The notes beneath the pieces are model-generated. The model worked only from the letters and a program-made list of their open reading frames with translations. It did not search any database and had not been told where the DNA came from. 35,128 nt of DNA from an uncultured Prevotella sp. GTDB lineage: Bacteria; Bacteroidota; Bacteroidia; Bacteroidales; Bacteroidaceae. The stretch covers positions 1 through 35,128 of the forward strand of contig CAMVJQ010000025.1 in assembly GCA_947167845.1 (NCBI GenBank), in the 5' to 3' direction. Shown here piece by piece: positions 15,494 to 25,957 of this stretch. The position numbers were made by a program, and so were the translations under genes. How positions within the stretch are numbered: position 1 is the stretch's first letter; each line of letters opens with the position of its first letter.

Positions 15494-17055
15494 GAAATCG
15501 GTATATATACATCACACTACTGGCCGTACTGGGACTCAATGCAGAGGAAGCAGATGCCCAGGACAGCATCAAATACGCGCCACGACTCGTGGTAAACATC
15601 ACCATCGACCAGTTGCGCACAGACTATCTGGAGGCCTTTGCCCCCGTCTTCGGCAACGACGGCTTCAAGCGCCTCTTCCGCGAGGGACTCGTATTCGAGA
15701 ATGCCTCCTACCCCTTCACCAAGACAGACAGGGCCTCTGCCATTTCGTCAGTGGTGACAGGCGTCTCACCTTATTATCATAGTATCGTAGGCGAGAAATG
15801 GCTCGACAAGGAGACCCTGCGCCCCGTCAGTTGTACCGAAGACCTGAAGGCGCCTGGGATGCCGTCAGCCTGCCAGTTGATGGTATCGACCATCGGCGAC
15901 GAACTGAAGGTGGCGACCGGCGGAATGGCAAAAATTTTCGCCATCGCACCGACGGTAGATGCAGCCGTGCTGTCGGCAGGGCATGCTGCCGACGGAGCCT
16001 TCTGGCTCGATGACTGGAGGGGATTCTGGAACGGCACGAAGTATTACTCGAACAACATACCAAGTTTCATTCAGGGTTTCAATGAGTTGAATGCCGCATC
16101 AAAGAAGATTGACAACCTTGAATGGCAGCCCGCGCTCGAAGTGACAGGCACCTTCAATTACTACCAGCACATCGGCAACCAGAAGCCTTTTAAGCACACC
16201 TTCAAAGGTGAAAGAAAATTCATCGAATACAAGACCAGTGCCCTCATCAACTCAGACATCACGGACATCGCCCAGCAATGCGTCACCAGCGAGACACTGG
16301 GCTACGACCGCGTGACCGACCTGCTCTGCCTGACCTACTATGCAGGCAACTTCAACCATCTGGCCATGACAGACTGTCAGATGGAACTGCAGGACACCTA
16401 TCTGCGGCTGGACCGTGAACTGGCCCGCCTGATCAAGACACTGGAGGACAAACTGGGTGCGCAGCACGTACTCTTCGTGCTGACCAGTACAGGCTACAGC
16501 GACACCGAGAGTGCCGACTACGGTAAATATCGCGTGCCCACAGGCACGTTCTACATCAACCGCACGGCCAATCTGCTGAACATGTATTTCGGTGCCGTCT
16601 GGGGGCAAGGCCGCTATGTGGAGACCTGCTACGGCAACGAGATCTATCTTAACCACAAACTGCTGGAGTCGAAGCGCATCAGCCTGACCGACGCCACCCA
16701 GCGCGCCCAAGAGTTCATCTCGCAGGTGTCGGGCGTGGCCAATGTCTACACATTCATCCAACTGCTCGGCGGCAACAACCAGCAGATATACAAAATCCGC
16801 AACGGCTTCAACCCGGAGCACAATGGCGACATCCTCATCGAAGTGTCGCCCGGCTGGCAGTTGCAGAACGAGACCAACCAGGAGAAGATACTCTCGCGCG
16901 CCTCGTTCACCCAGTTTCCCATCATCATCTACGGCGCAGGTACGAAGGCTGAGCGCGTCACCACGCCGGTCACCACCGACAGGATAGCCCCGACTATCGC
17001 CAAGTCGATACGCATCAGAGCACCCAACGCCTGTTCGTCAGAGCCATTGTTCTGA
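15490..17055 (+). CDS. Alkaline-phosphatase-superfamily protein, probably catalytically degenerate
   Basis: 521 residues from GTG 15490, overlapping the lnb stop by 4 nt. An N-terminal signal peptide ends near EADAQ. The fold is that of PafA-like phosphatases: VVNITIDQLRTDYLEAF (D40 as first metal ligand), a Thr-containing YPFTKTDRASA where the nucleophile sits, LSAGHAADGAFWLDDW, and QDTYLRLDRELARLIKTLED. Other ligand motifs are changed. The usual D-x3-H site (as in TDYVGH) reads TYYAGNFNH, the usual ADHG reads STGYS (about 333-337), and the late His motif before FxIIxYG is replaced by TNQEKILSRASFTQ. The KDR-type phosphate-binding motif reads APTVD. It is therefore likely a periplasmic pseudo-enzyme or a much altered enzyme. 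Length is close to active family members. Confidence 0.85.
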   Translation: MRNRYIYITLLAVLGLNAEEADAQDSIKYAPRLVVNITIDQLRTDYLEAFAPVFGNDGFKRLFREGLVFENASYPFTKTDRASAISSVVTGVSPYYHSIVGEKWLDKETLRPVSCTEDLKAPGMPSACQLMVSTIGDELKVATGGMAKIFAIAPTVDAAVLSAGHAADGAFWLDDWRGFWNGTKYYSNNIPSFIQGFNELNAASKKIDNLEWQPALEVTGTFNYYQHIGNQKPFKHTFKGERKFIEYKTSALINSDITDIAQQCVTSETLGYDRVTDLLCLTYYAGNFNHLAMTDCQMELQDTYLRLDRELARLIKTLEDKLGAQHVLFVLTSTGYSDTESADYGKYRVPTGTFYINRTANLLNMYFGAVWGQGRYVETCYGNEIYLNHKLLESKRISLTDATQRAQEFISQVSGVANVYTFIQLLGGNNQQIYKIRNGFNPEHNGDILIEVSPGWQLQNETNQEKILSRASFTQFPIIIYGAGTKAERVTTPVTTDRIAPTIAKSIRIRAPNACSSEPLF

Positions 17056-17118
17056 GACGCAGACTTACAAGGACTGACGCAGATAAAACCGTATTTGCGC
17101 CGATTTTGTGCCAAGAAC

Positions 17119-17151
17119 TTTGGCTGTTACGGATTTTATTCGTAACTTTGC
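17119..17151 (+). promoter_or_regulatory. Promoter for secA
   Basis: TTTG at 17119-17122, a 20-nt spacer, and TAACTTTGC at 17143-17151, a full consensus match. The leader to ATG 17193 is about 37 nt and A-rich. The rest of the 17056-17192 spacer shows nothing else. Confidence 0.85.
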
Positions 17152-17192
17152 ACCCGTTTCTATTCATACGTACATAATTAAAAAATAAAAAT

Positions 17193-20100
17193 ATGAATTT
17201 CAGTAAGATTTTGAAGTCATTGTTTGGCGACAAGTCTTCCCGCGACATGAAGTTGATTCAGCCGCTCGTGGAGAAAGTGAAGGCCGTATCGCCTCAGGTG
17301 GAAGCCCTCGACAATGACGCCCTGCGCGCCCGTACAAAGGTGCTGCAGCAACAAGTACAGTCATCAGCCAAGGAGCAAAAAGCCAAAATTGCAGAGTTGA
17401 AGGCCACTATTGAGAATACGCCCATCGACGAGCGTGCTGACATCTTCGCCCAAATCGACAAGATCGAGAAGGAAGTGCTCGACATCTATGAGAAGGCTCT
17501 CGACGAAGTGATGCCCGAGGTATTTGCCATCGTCAAGGAGACAGCCCGCCGCTTCGCTGAGAACGAAGAGACTATCGTGACGGCCACCGACTTCGACCGC
17601 GAACTGGCTGCCGCCCCCCGTAAGGACTTTATAACCATCGACGGCGACAAGGCCATCTATCACAACCACTGGACGGCTGGCGGCAACGACCTGAAATGGG
17701 AAATGGTGCACTACGACGTACAACTCTTCGGCGGTACGGTGCTCCATCAGGGAAAGATCGCCGAGATGGCAACGGGTGAAGGTAAGACCCTCGTGGCCAC
17801 GCTCCCCGTATTCCTGAACGCGCTGACTGGCAATGGTGTTCACGTGGTAACGGTCAACGACTATCTGGCCAAGCGTGACTCCGAATGGATGGGGCCGCTC
17901 TATATGTTCCACGGACTCTCAGTGGACTGTATCGACAAGCACCAGCCCAACTCAGATGCTCGCCGTCGCGCCTATCAGGCTGACATCACCTTCGGTACAA
18001 ACAATGAGTTCGGTTTCGACTATCTGCGCGACAATATGGCCATCTCACCCGCCGATCTTGTGCAGCGTTCGCACAATTATGCTATCGTCGACGAGGTGGA
18101 CTCCGTGCTGATCGACGATGCCCGTACACCGCTGATTATCTCTGGCCCTGTGCCCAAGGGCGACGACCAGATGTTCGAGGAGTATCAGCCACTAGTGGAG
18201 AAACTTGTAGGCGTGCAGCGCCAGTTGGCCACCCAGTATCTGGCTGATGCCAAGACGCTTATCACAGAAGGAAACAAACTGATGGAGGCCGGCAACAAGA
18301 AGGAAGGACAAGAGAAACTCGACCAGGGTTTCCTCTCCCTCTATCGGTCTCACAAGGCTCTGCCGAAGAACAAGCCACTCATCAAGTACCTATCGGAAGA
18401 AGGCATCAAGGCCGGCATGCTGAAGACGGAGGAGATCTATATGGAGAACAACAACCGCCGCATGCCAGAGGCAGTGGAGCCCCTCTACTTCGTGGTTGAC
18501 GAGAAACTGAACTCGTGCGACCTCACAGACAAGGGCACAGGCTGGCTGGCCAAACAAGTGAACGATGCAGAACTGTTCGTGCTGCCCGACATTGCCAGTC
18601 AGATGTCAGCCCTCGAGGCGGAGACAGGTCTGAGCGACCAGGAGCGTCTCGACAAGAAAGACGAACTGATGTCGCACTATGCCGTTCAGTCAGAGCGCGT
18701 ACATACCCTCCAGCAGTTGTTGAAGGCCTACTGTATGTTCAACCGCGACGACGAGTATGTAGTCATCGACGGCGAGGTGAAGATTGTCGACGAGCAGACA
18801 GGACGTATCATGGAAGGCCGCCGCTGGAGTGACGGACTGCACCAGGCCGTAGAGGCCAAAGAACACGTGAAAGTGGAAGCCGCCACGCAGACCTTCGCCA
18901 CCATCACCCTACAGAACTACTTCCGTATGTATCACAAACTGGCAGGCATGACCGGTACGGCTTCAACTGAGGCCGGCGAGTTTTGGGACATCTACAAACT
19001 CGACGTGGTGGAGATACCCACTAACCGCCCCGTGATCCGCAACGACCAGGACGACCGCGTCTACAAGACACAGCGCGAGAAATTCCGTGCCGTCATCGAG
19101 GAAATCGTGAAGATGCGCAATCAAGGACGTCCGACTCTGATCGGTACGACCTCAGTGGAAATCTCCGAGTTGCTCTCACGTATGCTTGATATGTACGTGA
19201 ATCCCGAGACTGGCAAGCGCGAGGGCATCCCCCACCAGGTGCTGAATGCCAAACTGCACCAGAAGGAAGCAGACATCGTGGCCCTCGCCGGACAATCCAC
19301 CAACGGCAAGGGTGCCGTCACCATCGCCACCAACATGGCCGGTCGTGGTACCGATATCAAACTGTCGCCGGAAGTGAAGGCTGCAGGCGGTCTGGCCATC
19401 ATCGGAACAGAACGTCACGAGAGCCGCCGAGTAGACCGGCAGTTGCGCGGTCGTGCAGGTCGTCAGGGAGACCCGGGCTCCTCCGTATTCTACGTCTCAC
19501 TCGAAGACAAACTGATGCGCCTGTTCGCCTCTGAGCGCATCGCCAGCGTGATGGACCGCCTCGGCTTCAAGGACGGTGAGATGATTGAGAGTCCGATGAT
19601 CTCAAAGAGCATCGAGCGCGCCCAGAAGAAAGTTGAAGAGAACAACTTTGGTATCCGCAAGCGCCTGATTGAGTATGATGACGTGATGAACAAACAGCGT
19701 ACCGTCATCTATGAGAAGCGACGACACGCCCTGATGGGAGAACGTATCGGCATGGATATCTCGAACATCATCTGGGACCGCGTGGTCAACATCATCGACA
19801 ACAACGACTATGAGGGCTGCAAGGAAGAATTCCTGCACATTCTTTCGATGGAGGTACCCTTCACCAGCGAGGAATTCATGAACCAGCAGCGCGAGCAACT
19901 TACCGAGAACGCCTTCCAGGCCGCCATCGAGAACTTCAACCGTCGGACGGAGCGTATCCAGGCTGTGGCCAACCCCATCATCCAACAGGTCTACGAGAAC
20001 CAGGGACACATGTACGAACGCATCATGGTGCCCATCACTGACGGTCGCCGTGTGTACAACATCCCCTGCAACCTGAAAGAAGCCTACGAGACAGAGTCGA

Positions 20101-20582
20101 AGTCAGTAGTGAAGGAGTTTGAAAAGAGCATCTTGCTCCACATCATCGATGACTCCTGGAAGGAGAACCTGCGTCAACTCGACGAACTGAAGCATTCTGT
20201 ACAGAACGCCAGTTACGAGCAGAAAGACCCGCTGCTGATCTTCAAACTGGAGAGTGCAAAAGTATGGGACGAGATGATCAACGAGATGTACAACCGCATC
20301 ACCTCCATTCTTACGCGTGCCCAAATCCCAGAGATGCAACAGCAGGTGCAGGAGGCAGCCCCAGAGCAGCGCACCCAGCGCCAGCAGTACACGGAGTCGA
20401 AGCAGAACCTCAACGAAGAGCAACTGACTGACCCGAACCAGGCAGCAGCCGCTGCTCAGGACACGCGTGCCCAGCAGCCCCGCACACCTATCATCAAGGA
20501 CAAACTGCCCGGGCGCAATGATCCATGCCCCTGCGGAAGCGGTAAGAAATTCAAGAACTGTCACGGTAAAGGAATCGTATAA
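17193..20582 (+). CDS. secA: Preprotein translocase subunit SecA
   Basis: 1129 residues, longer than the roughly 900 of proteobacterial SecA, as usual in Bacteroidetes. Walker A is MATGEGKT (about 192-199), the DEAD-box equivalent lies in [20 protein letters not shown] (about 298-316), and helicase motifs [16 protein letters not shown] and [20 protein letters not shown] are intact. A Gln/Ala-rich linker precedes the C-terminal zinc-binding SEC-C motif ([16 protein letters not shown]), which in other species contacts SecB or ribosomes. It is the ATPase motor that pushes unfolded proteins through SecYEG. Its stop overlaps the next ATG by one base (TAATG), so an ABC ATPase gene is translationally coupled to it. 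Confidence 0.99.
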   Translation: MNFSKILKSLFGDKSSRDMKLIQPLVEKVKAVSPQVEALDNDALRARTKVLQQQVQSSAKEQKAKIAELKATIENTPIDERADIFAQIDKIEKEVLDIYEKALDEVMPEVFAIVKETARRFAENEETIVTATDFDRELAAAPRKDFITIDGDKAIYHNHWTAGGNDLKWEMVHYDVQLFGGTVLHQGKIAEMATGEGKTLVATLPVFLNALTGNGVHVVTVNDYLAKRDSEWMGPLYMFHGLSVDCIDKHQPNSDARRRAYQADITFGTNNEFGFDYLRDNMAISPADLVQRSHNYAIVDEVDSVLIDDARTPLIISGPVPKGDDQMFEEYQPLVEKLVGVQRQLATQYLADAKTLITEGNKLMEAGNKKEGQEKLDQGFLSLYRSHKALPKNKPLIKYLSEEGIKAGMLKTEEIYMENNNRRMPEAVEPLYFVVDEKLNSCDLTDKGTGWLAKQVNDAELFVLPDIASQMSALEAETGLSDQERLDKKDELMSHYAVQSERVHTLQQLLKAYCMFNRDDEYVVIDGEVKIVDEQTGRIMEGRRWSDGLHQAVEAKEHVKVEAATQTFATITLQNYFRMYHKLAGMTGTASTEAGEFWDIYKLDVVEIPTNRPVIRNDQDDRVYKTQREKFRAVIEEIVKMRNQGRPTLIGTTSVEISELLSRMLDMYVNPETGKREGIPHQVLNAKLHQKEADIVALAGQSTNGKGAVTIATNMAGRGTDIKLSPEVKAAGGLAIIGTERHESRRVDRQLRGRAGRQGDPGSSVFYVSLEDKLMRLFASERIASVMDRLGFKDGEMIESPMISKSIERAQKKVEENNFGIRKRLIEYDDVMNKQRTVIYEKRRHALMGERIGMDISNIIWDRVVNIIDNNDYEGCKEEFLHILSMEVPFTSEEFMNQQREQLTENAFQAAIENFNRRTERIQAVANPIIQQVYENQGHMYERIMVPITDGRRVYNIPCNLKEAYETESKSVVKEFEKSILLHIIDDSWKENLRQLDELKHSVQNASYEQKDPLLIFKLESAKVWDEMINEMYNRITSILTRAQIPEMQQQVQEAAPEQRTQRQQYTESKQNLNEEQLTDPNQAAAAAQDTRAQQPRTPIIKDKLPGRNDPCPCGSGKKFKNCHGKGIV

Positions 20583-21292
20583 TGATTAAGATAAAGAACA
20601 TCAAAAAGACCTTTGGTCAGACAACAGCAAGCGATATCCCCTCGTTCGAAGTGAACGATGGGGATATTCTTGGCTTAGTGGGAAACAATGGTGCAGGCAA
20701 GACCACCCTATTCCGAATGATTCTCGACCTGCTCAAGCCCGATGAGGGCGAAGTCAGTATCGACGGCATCAATCCAGCCCAGTCAGAAGAGTGGAAAGAC
20801 TGGACTGGCGCCTATATCGACGAAGGATTCCTCATCGACTTCCTGACGCCCGAAGAGTATTTCGCATTCTTGGGAAAAATCTCCAATATCCCTCAGGAGA
20901 CAATCGAGGAACGCCTGAAGGACTTCGACCTGCTGGCAGGCGGTGAGATATTCGGGCAGAAGAAACTGATTCGAAATCTCTCAGCCGGTAACAAGCAGAA
21001 AGTGGGCATCATCGCCGCCCTGCTCAACAGTCCGAGACTGGTCATTCTCGACGAACCGTTCAACTTTCTCGACCCTTCCTCGCAGAACATTCTGAAGAAT
21101 GTGCTAACAGAGTACAACCATAAGACTGGTGCTACCATCCTCATCTCCAGCCATAACCTGCAGCACACAGTAGACATCTCCACACGCATCGCCTTGCTGG
21201 AAAAGGGGCAGATCATCCGAGACCTGCCTAATACCGATGCCAGTGCCCGCCAGGAGTTGGACGAATACTTTGTAACCACTCCCCATTTGTAG
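20582..21292 (+). CDS. ABC transporter ATP-binding protein
   Basis: 236 residues with one nucleotide-binding domain. Walker A is GNNGAGKTT (about 34-42), the signature is LSAGNKQKVG (about 134), Walker B is LVILDEP (about 154-160), followed by a D-loop-like NFLDPSS and the switch His in ISSHNL. No permease gene is adjacent, so the partner is encoded elsewhere or the protein has another role. Its start overlaps the secA stop codon by one base, so its synthesis is coupled to secA. The next gene has its own promoter. Domain composition resembles export-type or gliding/antibiotic-efflux ATPases, but the substrate cannot be named. Confidence 0.93.
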   Translation: MIKIKNIKKTFGQTTASDIPSFEVNDGDILGLVGNNGAGKTTLFRMILDLLKPDEGEVSIDGINPAQSEEWKDWTGAYIDEGFLIDFLTPEEYFAFLGKISNIPQETIEERLKDFDLLAGGEIFGQKKLIRNLSAGNKQKVGIIAALLNSPRLVILDEPFNFLDPSSQNILKNVLTEYNHKTGATILISSHNLQHTVDISTRIALLEKGQIIRDLPNTDASARQELDEYFVTTPHL

Positions 21293-21345
21293 GTATTTTA
21301 CCAGGCGTGGGGACTAGTTGCAACTCGTTTGCAAGTTTTTTTGCG

Positions 21346-21354
21346 TATCTTTGC
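21346..21354 (+). promoter_or_regulatory. -7 promoter element for feoAB
   Basis: TATCTTTGC, 28 nt before ATG 21382. It supports the internal ATG over the upstream in-frame start at 21307, which lies 5' of this promoter. No Fur box was recognised with confidence. Confidence 0.7.
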
Positions 21355-21381
21355 AGCCGAATCGCGACAATATTAGGTCTT

Positions 21382-23796
21382 ATGAAACTGTCAGAACTCA
21401 AAACAGGTGAAAAAGGTATCATCGTAAAAGTGCTAGGGCACGGTGGATTCCGTAAACGTATCATCGAGATGGGATTCATTCGCGGCAAGGAAGTGGAGGT
21501 GCTCCTGAATGCCCCACTACAAGACCCGGTGAAATACAAACTGATGGGCTACGAAGTATCACTGCGCCATCAAGAGGCAGAAATGATAGAAGTGGTCAGT
21601 CAGGCTGAGAAAGACGCACACCCCCAAGACTGGCAAAGTGACCCGCTACTCAACGAAAACCGCCATAAGGAAGACTTCCTGCAACATATTGCCCTGAAGG
21701 AGCGTCGCGTCATCAATGTGGCCCTTGTCGGTAACCCTAATTGTGGAAAGACATCGCTATTCAACTATGCCAGCGGTGCACACGGCCATGTAGGCAACTA
21801 CTCAGGCGTGACAGTGGATGCCTCAGAGGCCAAAGCCTCCTATTTCGGATACGAATTCAATCTGATAGACCTGCCCGGCACCTATTCACTGTCGTGCTAC
21901 TCTCCAGAGGAACTCTACGTCAGGGAGCATCTGACGGAGAAGATGCCGGACATCGTGATTAATGTCATCGACGCCTCAAACCTGGAGCGCAATCTCTATC
22001 TGACCACCCAACTGGTGGATATGAACATCCGGATGGTGTGCGCACTGAACATGTACGACGAGTTTGAGCGCAGGGGCGACATAGTGGATATTGGCATTCT
22101 CAGCAGTCTTTTGGGAATCCCGATGGTACCCACGTCGTTCAAGAACGGAATGGGCGTGAAGGAACTGTTTCGTACCATCATCCAGGTTTACGAGGGAACC
22201 AGCAAATATTCACGCCACCTGCATATCAATTATGGGCATGAGATAGAAAACGGCATCAGCCACATCCAGAAATATCTGAAGACCGACGAACACATCACCC
22301 AGCACTACTCTACCCGCTATCTGGCCCTGAAGTTGCTGGAGCACGACAGTCACGTACTCGACTATCTGGGCAACCACATGGCAGGCGAAAACCGCATGGA
22401 GGATTTCCACGACCTGACGAATGCCCGCGACAGAGCCTCAGCCCGCGTGAAAGAAGAAACAGGCGACGACTCAGAGACCGCCATTATGGATGCCAAATAC
22501 GGCTTTATCAACGGTGCGCTGAAAGAAGCGAAATACAAGACAGGCACAAAGGAAGACACTTATCGGACTACCCACCTGATTGACAGCGTACTGTCGAACA
22601 GATATGCCGGATTCCCCATCTTCTTCTTACTGCTATTCCTGATGTTCGACACAACGTTTGTACTCGGACAATATCCGATGGACTGGATAGAGGCTGGTGT
22701 GGGATGGTTAAGCGATTTCATTGGAGCCTCCATGCCAGACGGTCCTCTGAAGGCAATGCTGGTAGATGGCGTTGTCGGAGGTGTGGGAGCCGTCATCGTC
22801 TTCCTGCCGCAAATCCTCATCCTCTATTTCTTCATCTCCCTGATGGAAGATTCGGGCTATATGGCACGTGCAGCCTTCATCATGGACAAACTGATGCACA
22901 AAATGGGGCTGCACGGCAAGTCATTCATTCCCCTGGTCATGGGCTTCGGCTGTAATGTGCCAGCCGTCATGGCTACGCGCACCATTGAGAGTCGCCGATC
23001 CCGGCTAATCACGATGATGATACTGCCGTTTATGTCATGCTCGGCTCGCCTGCCCATCTACATCATGATAGCAGGCACCTTCTTCTCACTGCAATATCGC
23101 TCATGGGTGATGATCTCGCTCTATGCCATCGGCATCCTGACAGCAGCCATCGTCAGCAAGTTATTCTCCACATTCGTCATCAAGGGTGAGGATACGCCAT
23201 TCGTAATGGAACTGCCTCCCTACCGCTGGCCCACAGCGAAGGCCATCTGGAGACACACGTGGGAGAAAGGCAAGGAGTATCTGAAGAAAATGGGAGGTAT
23301 CATCCTGGTGGCCAGCATCATCGTATGGGCATTGGAGTATTTCCCCCACAACGAGAAACTGACCCAACAGCAACAGCAGGAGCAGAGTTACATCGGGCGA
23401 ATAGGTAAAACCATTGAACCGATTTTCACGCCACAAGGCTTCAACTGGAAACTCGATGTCTCACTGATAGCAGGCATAGGAGCCAAGGAAATCGTCGCCT
23501 CAACCATCGGCGTGCTCTATTCCGGTGATGACTCCTTCGCCGACGATGACACCTTCAGCGACGACAACGAAAAGTACACGCACCTTCGCCAACTGATGCT
23601 TCAAGAAGGCATAACTCCGCTGGCCGCCTACGCGTACCTTATATTTATATTGCTCTACTTCCCCTGTATCGCCACCATCGCCGCCATCAAGAATGAGACA
23701 GGCTCCTGGCGATGGGCCTTCATCACGGCTGCCTACACAACAATAGTGGCCTGGATAGTGTCAGCAGGCGTTTATCAGATAGGAAATCTCTTTTAA
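21382..23796 (+). CDS. feoB: FeoAB fusion ferrous iron transporter
   Basis: 804 residues. Residues 1-75 form a FeoA SH3-like domain (MKLSELKTGEKGIIVKVLGH onward), joined by a short linker to FeoB. The G domain has G1 GNPNCGKTS (about 117-125), G2-like GVTVDASEA, G3 DLPGTYSL and G4 NMYDE. Gate motifs in the membrane domain include MEDSGYMARAAFIMD and GFGCNVPAVMATRT, with about ten membrane segments. It imports Fe2+ across the inner membrane, and the G domain probably gates transport. FeoA-FeoB fusion is common in Bacteroidetes. A start at 21307 is rejected because the predicted promoter lies inside that extension. No FeoC is seen. Confidence 0.97.
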   Translation: MKLSELKTGEKGIIVKVLGHGGFRKRIIEMGFIRGKEVEVLLNAPLQDPVKYKLMGYEVSLRHQEAEMIEVVSQAEKDAHPQDWQSDPLLNENRHKEDFLQHIALKERRVINVALVGNPNCGKTSLFNYASGAHGHVGNYSGVTVDASEAKASYFGYEFNLIDLPGTYSLSCYSPEELYVREHLTEKMPDIVINVIDASNLERNLYLTTQLVDMNIRMVCALNMYDEFERRGDIVDIGILSSLLGIPMVPTSFKNGMGVKELFRTIIQVYEGTSKYSRHLHINYGHEIENGISHIQKYLKTDEHITQHYSTRYLALKLLEHDSHVLDYLGNHMAGENRMEDFHDLTNARDRASARVKEETGDDSETAIMDAKYGFINGALKEAKYKTGTKEDTYRTTHLIDSVLSNRYAGFPIFFLLLFLMFDTTFVLGQYPMDWIEAGVGWLSDFIGASMPDGPLKAMLVDGVVGGVGAVIVFLPQILILYFFISLMEDSGYMARAAFIMDKLMHKMGLHGKSFIPLVMGFGCNVPAVMATRTIESRRSRLITMMILPFMSCSARLPIYIMIAGTFFSLQYRSWVMISLYAIGILTAAIVSKLFSTFVIKGEDTPFVMELPPYRWPTAKAIWRHTWEKGKEYLKKMGGIILVASIIVWALEYFPHNEKLTQQQQQEQSYIGRIGKTIEPIFTPQGFNWKLDVSLIAGIGAKEIVASTIGVLYSGDDSFADDDTFSDDNEKYTHLRQLMLQEGITPLAAYAYLIFILLYFPCIATIAAIKNETGSWRWAFITAAYTTIVAWIVSAGVYQIGNLF

Positions 23797-23811
23797 TTGA
23801 AAAATAAATCG

Positions 23812-23820
23812 TAACTTTGC
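23812..23820 (+). promoter_or_regulatory. -7 promoter element for ruvC
   Basis: TAACTTTGC ends 7 nt before ATG 23828, so the leader should be only a few nucleotides long. Confidence 0.7.
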
Positions 23821-23827
23821 ACCCGAT

Positions 23828-24406
23828 ATGGAGAAAATCATATTGGGCATTGACCCTGGAACGAATATTATGGGCTACGGACTGCTGAAGGTCGCAGAAG
23901 GCAAGGCGCACATGATCACGATGGGCGTCATCGACCTACGCAAGTTTTCTGATGCCTATCTGAAGTTAGGACATATATTCGAACGCGTGACGGGTATCAT
24001 CGACGGCTACCTGCCAGACGAGATGGCTATTGAGGCACCTTTCTTCGGTAAGAACGTACAGTCGATGCTGAAACTCGGGCGTGCTCAAGGTACTGCCATT
24101 GCGGCCGCCATCCATCATGGAGTCCCCATACACGAATATGCCCCGATGAAGATCAAGATGGCACTGACAGGAAACGGTGGTGCGTCGAAAGAACAAGTGG
24201 CAGGCATGCTCCAACGGCTGCTGAAGATTCCTAACGACGAGATGGGCAAGTTTATGGATGCCACTGACGCACTGGCTGCAGCCTATTGCCACTATCTACA
24301 GATGGGACGTCCAACGAGTGACGTGAAATATAGAGGTTGGAAGGATTTTGTGAATAAGAACCAAGACAAGGTGTCTAAACGTAAGACAAAAGATGAAGAC
24401 GATTGA
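23828..24406 (+). CDS. ruvC: Holliday junction resolvase RuvC
   Basis: 192 residues. The four RuvC active-site acids are visible: D9 in GIDPGT, E69 in AIEAPFFG, and D144 and D147 in FMDATDALA, followed by H155. The RNase H-like fold cuts Holliday junctions symmetrically together with RuvAB in recombination and repair. A basic C-terminal tail (KRKTKDEDD end) overlaps the next gene by 14 nt, so the tandem ABC gene is cotranscribed and probably translationally coupled. ruvA and ruvB are not in the window. Confidence 0.97.
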   Translation: MEKIILGIDPGTNIMGYGLLKVAEGKAHMITMGVIDLRKFSDAYLKLGHIFERVTGIIDGYLPDEMAIEAPFFGKNVQSMLKLGRAQGTAIAAAIHHGVPIHEYAPMKIKMALTGNGGASKEQVAGMLQRLLKIPNDEMGKFMDATDALAAAYCHYLQMGRPTSDVKYRGWKDFVNKNQDKVSKRKTKDEDD

Positions 24407-25865
24407 GATTCAGAATGCAAGAGCACGCAAACCAGAATGGTCGATGGCGGAGCCAGTGAACTTTACGCTTGAAAATGACGAACATATTGCCATCGTAGGG
24501 CAAAATGGAGCCGGCAAGACGATGCTTGTGGATATGATCACAGGCAGACATCCGGCTTTTCCCGGTATGGTGAAATATGGTTTTGACACACCTTACGACA
24601 ACATCAAGTATATCTCTTTCAGGGATACATACGGTGGAGACAATGACCGAACTTATTTTCTCCAGCAACGATGGAACCAGATGGAGATCGACGAAGAGAC
24701 GCCAAAAGTGGGGAGCAAACTCGAAGAGGCTTATCAGTTAGCAGGCGAAGACACACCTGAGCGGCGCTCCCTGCAACAGCACATCTACCAACTCTTCCAT
24801 CTGGAGGACTTGCTCGACAAGTATATCATCCAGCTGTCGAGCGGGGAACTAAGAAAGTTTAAACTGGCTTCCTCGCTCTTCACTGATCCACACGTGCTGA
24901 TCATGGACAATCCCTTTATCGGACTCGATGCCCAGACACGTGACCAGTTGAAAGAACTGCTGGCCGTCTTGTCAAACGAGCGTCAACTCCAGATTATTCT
25001 GGTACTTGCCAAGAGCGACGAGATTCCTGACTTCATCACCCACATCGTCGAGGTCAGGGATATGCGTGTCCTTCCTAAAGTCACGCGTGCCACCTTCCTC
25101 GCCAACCGTGCTCCGTTTCCGACCATGTTGCTATCAGAGGAGAAACGACAGGCCATCAGCAACCTGCGCCATTCCCGTCAGGCAGAAGATGCCAAAGAGG
25201 TTATCCGATTCAACAAAGTGTCAATCCGTTATGGCTCACGAACCATCCTCAAGGATCTCGACTGGACGGTGATGCGCGGAGAGCACTGGTCGCTCTCCGG
25301 ACAGAACGGAAGTGGCAAGTCAACCCTACTATCCCTCGTCTGTGCCGACAATCCGCAGAGTTATGCCTGCGACATCTCACTGTTCGGACATAAGCGTGGC
25401 AGCGGCGAGAGCATCTGGGATATCAAGAAACACATCGGCTACGTCTCCCCTGAAATGCACCGCAGTTATAAGCAGGACATACCAGCCATCCGCATTGTGG
25501 CCAGTGGCCTTAAGGATTCCGTTGGTCTCTATATCAAACCGAATGAAAAGGAGTATGAGATTTGTCGCTGGTGGATGGACATCTTCGGCATCAGCCATCT
25601 TGCAGACCGGACCTTTCTGAAAATGTCGAGCGGCGAACAGCGATTGATTCTTTTGGCGCGTGCCTTCGTCAAGAATCCTGACTTGCTGATACTCGACGAA
25701 CCACTACATGGACTCGACAACTATAACCGCCGACTGGTAAAGGACATCATCGAAGCCTTCTGCCAGCAGCCAGGCAAGACACTCATCTTCGTTACCCACT
25801 ATCAAAAAGAACTGCCCAGCGTCATAGATCATTCTATCTTTCTGGAACGCCACAAAATCGAGTAG
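24393..25865 (+). CDS. Tandem ATP-binding ABC protein, ModF-like
   Basis: 490 residues with two nucleotide-binding domains and no membrane segments. Domain 1 has Walker [10 protein letters not shown] (about 37-45), signature LSSGELRKF and a weakened Walker B LIMDNP, where Asn replaces the catalytic Glu. Domain 2 has GQNGSGKST (about 303-311), [10 protein letters not shown] and a normal LILDEP with HGLD. The asymmetry is typical of ModF/PhrA-like proteins, often found near molybdate genes, but no such genes are here. It lacks the ABC-F interdomain linker with its charged helix, so a ribosome-associated ABC-F role is less likely. It overlaps ruvC by 14 nt. Function is unknown. Confidence 0.88.
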   Translation: MKTIEIQNARARKPEWSMAEPVNFTLENDEHIAIVGQNGAGKTMLVDMITGRHPAFPGMVKYGFDTPYDNIKYISFRDTYGGDNDRTYFLQQRWNQMEIDEETPKVGSKLEEAYQLAGEDTPERRSLQQHIYQLFHLEDLLDKYIIQLSSGELRKFKLASSLFTDPHVLIMDNPFIGLDAQTRDQLKELLAVLSNERQLQIILVLAKSDEIPDFITHIVEVRDMRVLPKVTRATFLANRAPFPTMLLSEEKRQAISNLRHSRQAEDAKEVIRFNKVSIRYGSRTILKDLDWTVMRGEHWSLSGQNGSGKSTLLSLVCADNPQSYACDISLFGHKRGSGESIWDIKKHIGYVSPEMHRSYKQDIPAIRIVASGLKDSVGLYIKPNEKEYEICRWWMDIFGISHLADRTFLKMSSGEQRLILLARAFVKNPDLLILDEPLHGLDNYNRRLVKDIIEAFCQQPGKTLIFVTHYQKELPSVIDHSIFLERHKIE

Positions 25866-25927
25866 GAAGTAAACACTAATCGTAGGTGTTTATCTCCTAC
25901 TTATTACTCATGCCGAGCATACTAAGA

Positions 25928-25957
25928 GAATTGCCCGCTTGACCAAGCGGGCAATTC
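25928..25957. terminator. Bidirectional terminator
   Basis: A perfect 13-bp stem (GAATTGCCCGCTT and complement, loop GACC) lies between two convergent genes and is followed by T-rich sequence on the plus strand. It ends directly against the stop codon of the minus-strand regulator gene. Confidence 0.85.

Noticed and set aside
21307..21381. N-terminal extension of FeoAB
   Set aside because: The -7 element at 21346-21354 lies within it, and FeoA homologues begin at the ATG at 21382.
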